A stretch of 7,604 nucleotides of DNA, taken from NCBI GenBank assembly GCA_020344715.1, contig CP070828.1:683710-691313 (forward strand). The letters run 5' to 3'. The notes below the pieces were generated by a model, which worked only from the letters and a program-made list of their open reading frames with translations, searched no databases and had not been told where the DNA came from. Positions 1 to 6,009 of the stretch are shown here, piece by piece. The number at the start of each line of letters is the position of its first letter. Position 1 is the stretch's first letter. Both the position numbers and the translations under genes were made by a program. The stretch comes from Candidatus Bathyarchaeota archaeon. GTDB taxonomy: Archaea > Thermoproteota > Bathyarchaeia > Bathyarchaeales > Bathyarchaeaceae.

Positions 1-369
1 GAGCAAGAATATTCCATACTTACGGAGCACAACGCAAAAGAAAGACCAAGCAAAATCACAATTTCCCTGGCATCCTCTGCAGGTTCAAAGTGACAGAAAA
101 AAAGGAAACGACCGAAAAACGACCACAGAACAGCGGGCACATTCCAACGTTGAGGGTCTGCGCCCAAGCAACGGTGCATGCATGGCGCCACGAATCCGGT
201 CCAGACCAAGGACACAGGGCGATGGCTCCCGCAGACTCGATGCTTCTGCGCGCGGAAACGTTAGCTTAGCAACAATTACTGCAGCAACTTACGCTCTTCT
301 TGGTTTTCCGTTCTTCTTCTTTCTCCTCTACTTTCGGTTTTTCATCCACGCAGTCCACCTCCATCTATA
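1..369. other. Non-coding stretch upstream of the PadR gene
   Basis: No convincing gene is seen here. A 99-codon plus-strand frame from 182 runs into the PadR gene and has unnatural composition (Arg-rich start, then a Phe run translated from a pyrimidine tract), so I treat it as chance. Positions about 135-265 look richer in G+C than the flanks and contain small palindromes (CAACGTTG near 146-153, TGCATGCA at 175-182, GGCGCC at 184-189, GGTC-CA-GACC near 198-207). About 293-345 is a pyrimidine-rich tract with several T runs, the kind of sequence at which archaeal transcription can stop, so it could end a plus-strand transcript entering from the left. I looked for tRNA T-loop and D-arm signatures and found none. 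Confidence 0.5.
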
Positions 370-410
370 TTCCGTCGTAATATGTTCCAATGGAATATAT
401 TACATCGGAA
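370..410. promoter_or_regulatory. 41-bp palindromic operator upstream of the PadR gene
   Basis: The stretch is an inverted repeat centred on A390. Of 20 opposed base pairs, 17 match: TTCCG (370-374) with CGGAA (406-410), GTAATAT (377-383) with ATATTAC (397-403), and TTCCA (385-389) with TGGAA (391-395). The mismatches fall at 375/405, 376/404 and 384/396. The TTCC elements recur 15 bp apart in each arm, so two dimers or one large dimer could bind. The right arm ends one base before the TATA element, where the TFB recognition element of an archaeal promoter would lie, so a bound protein would be expected to block TFB/TBP. PadR proteins commonly bind dyads and repress their own genes, so autoregulation is the simplest reading. 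The binding protein is inferred. Confidence 0.75.
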
Positions 411-420
411 CCTATAAAAG
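411..420 (+). promoter_or_regulatory. TATA box of the PadR promoter
   Basis: CCTATAAAAG with core TATAAAA at 413-419 matches an archaeal TATA element. A start of transcription about 25 bp downstream would lie near 440-444, leaving a leader of about 12-16 nt before the ATG at 456. Read as a bacterial promoter it would need a -35 near 390-395 (ATGGAA), which is poor. The exact start site is inferred. Confidence 0.6.
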
Positions 421-442
421 CGTTTCGCACCTACATTGTAGT

Positions 443-446
443 GAGG
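443..446 (+). promoter_or_regulatory. Shine-Dalgarno site of the PadR gene
   Basis: GAGG lies 9 nt before the ATG at 456. It supports that start over the upstream in-frame ATG at 390, which lies inside the operator and before the TATA box. Confidence 0.5.
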
Positions 447-455
447 ATCAGGACG

Positions 456-788
456 ATGTGGTGTTGTTGCGGACCGACTAACCTGTCCCCTGTCCAGTTT
501 CTCGCGCTTCTTCTCTTGAACAGAAAACCCGCACATGGCTACGAGTTGTTCAAGCAGATCAAAGATGAGTTTGGCGAGAAATGGAAGCTGAATCCTGGAG
601 GCATCTACAAGACATTAGCTAAACTAGTGGAAAAAGGCTACATAGAGGAGACAAAAGTCGAAGACGGCAAGACCATCTATCGCCCAACAGACAGCGGCAG
701 AAAAGCGCTATTCCAATGTATTGAATGGTCAGAAGACTGGATCGAATTCACGAGAAGTTGCTGCCCGCCAGACCAAAAATCGTCTTAA
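456..788 (+). CDS. PadR-family transcriptional regulator, short, cysteine-rich
   Basis: A 110-residue protein made almost entirely of a PadR winged helix-turn-helix. Residues about 10-65 hold the family pattern: LSPVQFLALLLL, then PAHGYELFKQI, the recognition region PGGIYKTLAKLVEKGYIEE, and a wing with DGKTIYRPTDSGRKAL (about 70-85). A final helix (about 86-100, WSEDWIEF) probably serves for dimerisation. There is no large C-terminal Vir_act_alpha_C domain, so it is of the small LmrR-like size class. It has a Cys triplet at residues 3-5 (MWCCCGP), Cys88, and a Cys pair at 102-103 (CCPP). These could sense thiols, oxidants or metals, but that is inference. I chose the start at 456 because the TATA box and operator lie just upstream and a GAGG precedes it. 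The gene is convergent with the ABC/bsh block. Small PadR proteins often control neighbouring multidrug ABC exporters (LmrR with LmrCD), so the exporter is a plausible second target. Confidence 0.9.
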   Translation: MWCCCGPTNLSPVQFLALLLLNRKPAHGYELFKQIKDEFGEKWKLNPGGIYKTLAKLVEKGYIEETKVEDGKTIYRPTDSGRKALFQCIEWSEDWIEFTRSCCPPDQKSS

Positions 789-1143
789 ATTCAGCTGCAT
801 GCCATCTATGTTAGCGAGACATATACGAGAACCCGAACGTTTCTGATGGAACACCGAAGAAGAGGCTGTAGGAGACATCAGCAGAAAAGTAGGCCCAGCA
901 GGACCAAGAGAAGAAGAAGCAGAACACAAGCAATCACATCCATGTGTCCCCGCTGGGAGTCGTAGCCAGAGAACACCAACGTGCAGAACTAGGCCCCACT
1001 AGCTTGGAAGTAGTTGACTCTAGGGGCCTTGACACTACTACTTCTAGACTGCACACGCGTGAACTTGGGCAATCTCTGCTGTCAAAGTGCGGAGACGGGA
1101 AACTCGAATCCAGCGTTCCTTTGCATGGAAATCAACGCAATTT
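789..1143. other. Intergenic gap between convergent genes, no convincing gene
   Basis: This 355-bp gap separates the 3' ends of the PadR gene (+) and ABC subunit B (-). Frames within it (for instance + from 944 and - from 929) have no plausible protein character and run into neighbouring genes, so I call none. About 852-932 is purine-rich on the plus strand. An interlocked pair of inverted repeats lies at 991-1044, and an imperfect dyad (GCGTT at 1113-1117 with AACGC at 1134-1138) lies just beyond the ABC stop codon. No strong T run follows any of these on either strand, so a terminator cannot be placed with confidence. The gap could hold a non-coding RNA or two long 3' untranslated regions. 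Confidence 0.5.
991..1044. other. Overlapping inverted repeats, possible RNA pseudoknot
   Basis: AGGCCCC (991-997) is complementary to GGGGCCT (1023-1029). GAAGTAGT (1007-1014) is complementary to ACTACTTC (1037-1044). The second left arm lies inside the first loop and its right arm outside, so both stems together would form an H-type pseudoknot with connecting stretches of about 9, 8 and 7 nt. Otherwise they are independent alternative hairpins. The complementarity is seen in the sequence. Any RNA function is speculation. Confidence 0.25.
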
Positions 1144-2940
1144 TCAGATGTCTTTGAATTGCTTGTCGTAAAGTCGATGATACAACCCTTTTCGTCTCAT
1201 CAGCTTCTTGTGAGTTCCTTCCTCAACAATTTGGCCATCGTTCACAACTATTATGTTGTCCGCCTGTCTGACGGTGGAAAGCCTGTGAGCAATAACTAGG
1301 GACGTTCTGTCTTTGAGGAGAACGTTCAATCCCTTCTTGATTTTCAGCTCAGTATACGGATCAAGACTGGAGGTTGCTTCATCCAAAATCAACATCGGCG
1401 GGTCGCGCAGAAGGGCTCGGGCAAAAGAGATGAGCTGCCGTTGACCTACAGATAATCTCATTCCTCGTTCTCCAACCTCAGTTTCATAGCCGTCGGCAAG
1501 ACTAGTTATGAACTCGTGGGCTCCAACCAGCGTTGCTATGTTCTGAATCTCTTCTGTTGTGGCGTCAAGCTTCCCGTACCGTATGTTTTCCATGACGGTT
1601 CCTGAAAAGAGAAAGGGCTCTTGCAAGACGACTCCCATTTGGTTGTGAAGCGACGTCAAAGTGACATTTCTGATGTCATGACCGTCAACCGTAATGGTTC
1701 CAGCCTGGGGTTCATAGAAGCGGCTCAACAGCCTCACTATGGAGCTTTTGCCGGCTCCGGTTGGACCGACAATGGCCAACGTTCTTCCCGATTCTACACT
1801 GAAGGCAACGTTTTTCAAAACAGGATCGGTTGGATGGTAGCCGAAGGTTACGTTTTGGAAAGCTATGCTGCCTTCTACACGGGGGAGTTCTACGGCATCG
1901 GGAGCATCGATGATCTGTGGTTCCGTATCAATAGTCTCAAAAATTCTCTCTGCCGCGGCCATGGCTGACTGGATGGTGTTGTAGAACGTGGTGAGGTTTA
2001 CAATTGGCCGGAAGAAACTTGTCACGTACGCAAGAAAGGCCACCAGGATCCCCAAGGTGATTCCTCCGCCCACTGTCAATATTCCGCCGTACCACAAGAC
2101 GACGCACGTGCCAACTGCTCCAATGACCTGGATGACAGGCATCAACATGGCAAATATCCTGCCCGCTTGAACGTTGGCTTGGAGGTTTTCCACGTTCGCT
2201 CGACGAAATACTTCCATGGTGTCTTTTTCTCGGGTGAAGGACTGAATCTCTCTTATGCCCGAAATACTCTCCTGAAGCTTGCTTGTGACCTTCGCAATTT
2301 TCTTTCGAGTCATTCGGTAAGCCCTGCGCAGTCTAGACTGGAACACTAGAGTGGTCAACAGCAGAAGTGGAAGAACCACGAGTGTTGCCAAAGTCAAAGG
2401 AATACTCAGCCAAAGCATCACCACGACAATACCCACCAGCGTAAGAATATCACTGAGAACAGTCACAATACCCTGCACGAATATCATGCTCAAAGTATCC
2501 GTATCGTTAGTAACCCGCGAAATGATCCTACCCGCCTCGGATCTATCATAGAAGCTGAAGGAAAGATCTTGAAGGTGTGAAAACAGCTTCATTCGAATGT
2601 CATTCACCATATTCTGGCCCAACCACGAAATCTGATAGGTTCGTTGATAGCCAGAAAACCAGTTTACGACGTAGACAACCACAAGAATCATGGCTACGAA
2701 GGTTAACCCGGTGAAGTCACCCTCGGCGATGTAGCTATCAATCGCCACTTTCAGCAGATAAGGCGGCACAAGTCCACTCAAGGAAGCCACGAGCACAGCC
2801 GCAACAGCGATTGCCAGTCGCCCCCTGTGTCGCAACATGTACCTAGCTAGTCGCGCGATGAGAACTCGGTCGGGAACCTTTCTTACATGCTCTTCGTCTT
2901 CTTCACGCTTCAGCGCTTGGGCCATGTGATAGCCGGTCAT
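1144..2940 (-). CDS. ABC exporter half-transporter, subunit B (catalytically competent NBD)
   Basis: A 598-residue type IV (MsbA/LmrA-like) half-transporter for the cytoplasmic membrane. Six hydrophobic segments lie at about 41-63, 79-97, 155-178, 180-200, 264-285 and 293-312, followed by the nucleotide-binding domain from about 355. Visible motifs: A-loop Tyr368, Walker A GPTGAGKSS (392-400), Q-loop Gln440, signature LSVGQ (496-500), Walker B LILDE with catalytic Glu521, and H-loop His552 in AHRLST. The signature departs from LSGGQ, while Walker B and the H-loop are intact. The upstream partner shows the reverse pattern, as expected for a heterodimer with one degenerate ATP site (like TM287/288 or BmrCD). 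The start ATG overlaps the partner's stop as ATGA, and a strong GAGGAGG lies 10 nt before it. An in-frame Met at residue 6 is an alternative start. The substrate cannot be read from the sequence. Drugs, lipids, or BSH-related thiols and conjugates are possible. Confidence 0.93.
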   Translation of the reverse strand: MTGYHMAQALKREEDEEHVRKVPDRVLIARLARYMLRHRGRLAIAVAAVLVASLSGLVPPYLLKVAIDSYIAEGDFTGLTFVAMILVVVYVVNWFSGYQRTYQISWLGQNMVNDIRMKLFSHLQDLSFSFYDRSEAGRIISRVTNDTDTLSMIFVQGIVTVLSDILTLVGIVVVMLWLSIPLTLATLVVLPLLLLTTLVFQSRLRRAYRMTRKKIAKVTSKLQESISGIREIQSFTREKDTMEVFRRANVENLQANVQAGRIFAMLMPVIQVIGAVGTCVVLWYGGILTVGGGITLGILVAFLAYVTSFFRPIVNLTTFYNTIQSAMAAAERIFETIDTEPQIIDAPDAVELPRVEGSIAFQNVTFGYHPTDPVLKNVAFSVESGRTLAIVGPTGAGKSSIVRLLSRFYEPQAGTITVDGHDIRNVTLTSLHNQMGVVLQEPFLFSGTVMENIRYGKLDATTEEIQNIATLVGAHEFITSLADGYETEVGERGMRLSVGQRQLISFARALLRDPPMLILDEATSSLDPYTELKIKKGLNVLLKDRTSLVIAHRLSTVRQADNIIVVNDGQIVEEGTHKKLMRRKGLYHRLYDKQFKDI

Positions 2941-4760
2941 TTCATTGCGTCCTCCTCTTGCGAGGCTTCGTTGGCCGGTGAGTCCTGTTTCATCTGAGCC
3001 TCGACGATCGGTTTCTGGGCTTCATACAAGGTTTGATAGATACGATAGTAGGCTCCTTTCTTTGCCATAAGCGCTTCATGAGTGCCTTCTTCTGCAATCT
3101 TTCCATCCTCGAGAACAATTATCTTGTCAGCGTTTCTGATGGTTGAAACACGTTGGGTGATCACGAAGGTTGTTCGATTCTCAAGCAGGGCTTGTAGGGC
3201 CTGTTGAATCTCGTATTCCGTCTCCACATCAACGCTGGAAGTCGAATCATCTAAAATGAGTATCTTCGGGTTGGAGAGCAAAGCCCTCGCGATCGAAATC
3301 CGCTGCTGTTGACCGCCAGACAAGGTTGCCCCTCTTTCCCCCACGCTCGTGCCGTAGCCCTTCGGCAAACTTGAGATAAACCCGTGTGCTCTTGCCGTCT
3401 TGGCAACCTCAATGATTTCCTCCTTCGCTGCCTTCGGTTTGCCATACGCGATGTTTTCTTTGATTGACATAGTGAAGAGAAACGTTTCTTGAGAAACTAT
3501 GCCGATCTGCTCTCGGAGAGATCGAAGTTTGACATCTCTGACATCATAGCTGTCCACAGTGATTTTCCCTGAAGTTGCATCGTAGAAACGTGGGATAAGA
3601 CGGATGATAGTGCTTTTTCCTGATCCAGTTGGACCAAGTAGAGCCACAGTCTCTCCTGGCTTTGCTTCTAGGCTAATGTTCCTTAGAATCGGTTTGCCAC
3701 TCCCATAGCGGAAGGAAACGTTGTCAAATTTCACGAATCCCTTGAGTTTAGGTAACGCTACTGCGTTCGGTTTCTCCTCTATCTCGGGCCTTGTATCCAT
3801 GATCCCAAAGACCCGGTCTCCAGCAGCCATGCTGAGTTGATAGCCAGAGACAAAGAAACCCAAGAACCGCATCGGCATCACAAGCATCGCCATGTATGCG
3901 TTGAAGGCAACCAAGGCTCCGATAGTTAGGGTTCCATTGATTGCCTCTGTTCCTCCATACCAGAATATGAAGACTGTGCCAAGTCCGATGAGGAACGCGA
4001 TGAGAGGAATGAAGAAAGCTCTGATCTTAACAGACGCAAGAGTTGTTTTGAAATACTCGTTGTTTTCAGTTTGGAACCTGCTTCTTTCAAAATCTTCTCT
4101 TGCAAAAGCACGTACCACTCTCATTCCAGTGATGTTTTCATGCAAGACAGAAGTTAACGTACCGTATTGCTCGCGCATTACCTGAAATAGGGGTCTTATC
4201 TTCTTTGCGAAATAGTAGAAAGCAAGGAATAACAGGGGCATAAGAAGCAACAACAGCATAGTTAGGCTCAAATGCATCGCGAACATCGAATACAAGGTTG
4301 CTACGAGTAGAAGCATTGAATTTATGAGGAAGGTCAATTGCCACCCTAGGAAACCTCGTATCCGATCCACGTCGGTTGTGACCTTTGTCAAAAGCTGACC
4401 TGTTTGAACCGTGTCATAAAATGCGAAGCTTTGGCTCTGTAAGGCTGCAAAGACGTCATTTCTGATGTTGTAGACCACCTTCTGAGAGAAGTACGTGTTG
4501 GCATATCGCTGGACGAAATACAGCAGGCCAACGATTATTGTGAGTCCAACGATTTCAACCGACAAGACTAGGAGTCGGCTTCTGCCGACCTCTACTGTGG
4601 CTTCGTTAGTTAATAAGGGAAGAGCGTTGTCGATGGCATCTTTGGTTAGAAACGGAATTTGTACAGTAACTAGGACGCTGACAACCATACAGGCTACGCT
4701 TATTAGAAAAACGTGCCAGCTACCGGAAACGTAACGGATGATTCGTCCAAAAGTGCCCAT
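2937..4760 (-). CDS. ABC exporter half-transporter, subunit A (degenerate NBD)
   Basis: A 607-residue half-transporter with the same fold as subunit B. Hydrophobic segments lie at about 15-36, 63-84, 139-158, 162-184, 247-268 and 278-300, and the ATPase domain starts near 340. Motifs: A-loop Tyr352, Walker A GPTGSGKST (376-384), Q-loop Gln424, and a perfect signature LSGGQ (480-484). However, the Walker B catalytic Glu is replaced by Asp505 (LILDD) and the H-loop His by Gln536 (ITQRVST). This pair of changes is the known hallmark of the degenerate subunit of heterodimeric exporters. Its ATP site would be completed by the altered LSVGQ of subunit B, while its own good LSGGQ would complete the hydrolytic site. 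The C terminus has a polar, Glu-rich tail (about 580-607) beyond the usual end. The gene starts 151 nt after bshA, with a weak AAGGAA 9 nt before the ATG. It could be co-transcribed with bsh or use the possible promoter in the spacer. Confidence 0.93.
   Translation of the reverse strand: MGTFGRIIRYVSGSWHVFLISVACMVVSVLVTVQIPFLTKDAIDNALPLLTNEATVEVGRSRLLVLSVEIVGLTIIVGLLYFVQRYANTYFSQKVVYNIRNDVFAALQSQSFAFYDTVQTGQLLTKVTTDVDRIRGFLGWQLTFLINSMLLLVATLYSMFAMHLSLTMLLLLLMPLLFLAFYYFAKKIRPLFQVMREQYGTLTSVLHENITGMRVVRAFAREDFERSRFQTENNEYFKTTLASVKIRAFFIPLIAFLIGLGTVFIFWYGGTEAINGTLTIGALVAFNAYMAMLVMPMRFLGFFVSGYQLSMAAGDRVFGIMDTRPEIEEKPNAVALPKLKGFVKFDNVSFRYGSGKPILRNISLEAKPGETVALLGPTGSGKSTIIRLIPRFYDATSGKITVDSYDVRDVKLRSLREQIGIVSQETFLFTMSIKENIAYGKPKAAKEEIIEVAKTARAHGFISSLPKGYGTSVGERGATLSGGQQQRISIARALLSNPKILILDDSTSSVDVETEYEIQQALQALLENRTTFVITQRVSTIRNADKIIVLEDGKIAEEGTHEALMAKKGAYYRIYQTLYEAQKPIVEAQMKQDSPANEASQEEDAMK
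2951..2957 (-). promoter_or_regulatory. Shine-Dalgarno site of ABC subunit B
   Basis: GAGGAGG on the minus strand lies 10 nt before the ATG at 2940, inside the last codons of subunit A (which encode EEDAMK). Together with the ATGA overlap, it points to coupled or reinitiated translation giving matched amounts of the two subunits. Confidence 0.65.
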
Positions 4761-4911
4761 CTATCTGCTTTCCTTGGGTTCTTTCGAAGCTGTATTTTCA
4801 TGGTTCCTTTTAATCCTTGTGAGTCTGTGTTTATAGCAGCGAAAGTCATTTCAGCGTTGAAAAAAGCGGAAAGCTGTACGAGCACTTCAAAACTCATTGC
4901 GTTGCTGCTGG
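4761..4911 (-). promoter_or_regulatory. Spacer between bshA and the ABC genes, possible internal promoter
   Basis: The only real break in the minus-strand block is this 151-nt gap. On the minus strand it contains CTATAAAC with TATAAA at 4835-4830, which would place a start near 4808 and a leader of about 45-50 nt before ABC subunit A. A small dyad, TTTCA-ACGC-TGAAA, lies just upstream of it (about 4863-4850). No copy of the TTCC palindrome at 370-410 is visible here. A 70-codon minus-strand frame starts at 4915, overlaps the bshA stop as ATGA and ends at 4703 inside subunit A. I do not call it as a gene. Confidence 0.35.
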
Positions 4912-6009
4912 TCATTTCTCCTGCAAGATTTCCTTGTACAGATCTTCGTATTGCGGCACAATTTTCTCTGGAGTATAGGTTTTGAGAACTTTCGCTCTAG
5001 CATTGCTCCCTAACTCTTCCTGCAGTTCAGGGTTTTGCAGAATCTCAAGCGAGCAATTTGCCAGTGCTTCTGGGTCTCCAACTTCAGTCAGATAGCCATC
5101 GACGCCATGAGAGATCAACTCTTTCAATCCTCCAACATTGGTTGCCACAACCGGAACTCCACAGCTCATGGCCTCAAGTGCAGCAAGTCCGAAACTTTCA
5201 TCCTCCGAGGGCAACAGAAACAAATCAGCTCGTCCCACAATCTCCTGAACGTTTTCCACATTTCCCAAGAATTCCACGTTCTCTGATATCCCGAGGGTTC
5301 TTGTCAGTTCCTCGGCTTCAGGGTGTTCAGGACCATCGCCAATGAGGACCAGCTTACAATCGATTTCGTTCGAGATAATTTTGAAAGCCTTGATGATGTC
5401 CGGGATTCGCTTTATTGGCCGGAAATTGGATGAGTGACATACAATTTTCTGTGCGCGATTTCGCTTGAACTTCCGGAATCTCTGGGGGTCAACAAAGTTC
5501 GGTATTACTCTGATCTCTCGCGAAATGTCAAAATCAGCCAACGTGCGAGCTCTCAAGTATTTCGAAACCGTGGTCAGCGCATCGCTCTCTTGCATGCTGA
5601 ACTGCGTCACTTCTTTGTACGAAGGATGACTTCCAACCAAATAAGAATCGGTGCCATGAAGCGTGGTTACAACTTTTGTGGAGTTATTACAGATCTTTTT
5701 GGCCAGATAGGCAGACGCAGCATTTGGAACAGCATAGTGAGCATGAACTATATCGAGGTCGCAAGATCTCATGACAGCGGCTAGTTTTGAGGCTAGCGCC
5801 AGTGAATAGCAGCAGGGAACACGCTCGAAAAGCGGGTAGGAGAGAAGTTCCACCTTGTGAAAAGAGAAGTCAATCTCGTCGCCCAATCGAACAGGTTTGT
5901 CATAACTGACCAAATGCAACTCATGTTTCTTTGCCAGCAGGTGTGCAAGCTCGGTGGCGATGATTCCGCTTCCACCATACGTTGGGAAGCACGCAATGCC
6001 TATTTTCAT
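4912..6009 (-). CDS. bshA: BshA, N-acetyl-alpha-D-glucosaminyl L-malate synthase
   Basis: A 365-residue GT-B glycosyltransferase of family GT4 and the first committed enzyme of bacillithiol synthesis. It transfers GlcNAc from UDP-GlcNAc to L-malate in the cytoplasm. The N terminus MKIGIACFPTYGGSG (1-15) carries the BshA-type glycine loop. The blocks SYDKPVRLG (35-43), HYAVPNAASAYLAKK (91-105), TTLHGTD (115-121), IPNFVD (169-174) and SSNFRPIKR (193-201) are all typical of BshA rather than of general GT4 enzymes. The nucleotide-sugar E-x7-E motif is ESFGLAALE (Glu271 and Glu279), followed by CGVPVVATNVGGLKELI (283-299). The length is close to known BshA proteins (about 375-380). The start ATG overlaps the bshB1 stop as ATGA, with GGTGG about 10 nt upstream. 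Synteny with bshB1 and bshC removes most doubt, since MshA and other GT4 enzymes would be the main alternatives. Confidence 0.95.
   Translation of the reverse strand: MKIGIACFPTYGGSGIIATELAHLLAKKHELHLVSYDKPVRLGDEIDFSFHKVELLSYPLFERVPCCYSLALASKLAAVMRSCDLDIVHAHYAVPNAASAYLAKKICNNSTKVVTTLHGTDSYLVGSHPSYKEVTQFSMQESDALTTVSKYLRARTLADFDISREIRVIPNFVDPQRFRKFKRNRAQKIVCHSSNFRPIKRIPDIIKAFKIISNEIDCKLVLIGDGPEHPEAEELTRTLGISENVEFLGNVENVQEIVGRADLFLLPSEDESFGLAALEAMSCGVPVVATNVGGLKELISHGVDGYLTEVGDPEALANCSLEILQNPELQEELGSNARAKVLKTYTPEKIVPQYEDLYKEILQEK

Noticed and set aside
390..420. Bacterial sigma-70 promoter using TATAAA at 413-418 as -10
   Set aside because: The correctly spaced -35 would be ATGGAA (390-395), a poor match. 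The archaeal TATA reading with a short leader fits better, although it is not proven.
390..455. Upstream in-frame ATG for the PadR gene (adding 22 residues)
   Set aside because: This start is at the centre of the palindrome and before the TATA box, so it would not be on the predicted transcript. The extension has no PadR character, and a GAGG precedes the ATG at 456.
182..481. 99-codon plus-strand ORF upstream of and overlapping the PadR gene
   Set aside because: It overlaps the PadR start, operator and TATA box in another frame. Its composition is low-complexity (Arg-rich, then Phe-rich from a pyrimidine tract), with no recognisable domain.
1100..1120. tRNA T-arm-like string (CTCGAATCCAG)
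   Set aside because: There is no matching D-arm, anticodon arm or acceptor stem in the expected positions on either strand.
1113..1138. Dyad GCGTT/AACGC just after the ABC subunit B stop as an intrinsic terminator
   Set aside because: The outer stem is only 5 bp with internal mismatches, and no T run follows on the minus strand. It is noted in the gap entry but not called as a terminator.
944..1299. Plus-strand ORFs of 75 and 70 codons in the convergent gap
   Set aside because: Both run into the 3' end of the ABC subunit B gene on the opposite strand, lack plausible ribosome sites and show no protein-like pattern.
1621..1968. Plus-strand ORF of 115 codons inside the ABC subunit B gene, and similar long antisense frames in the ABC and bsh genes
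   Set aside because: These are shadows of strongly supported minus-strand genes and have no independent support.
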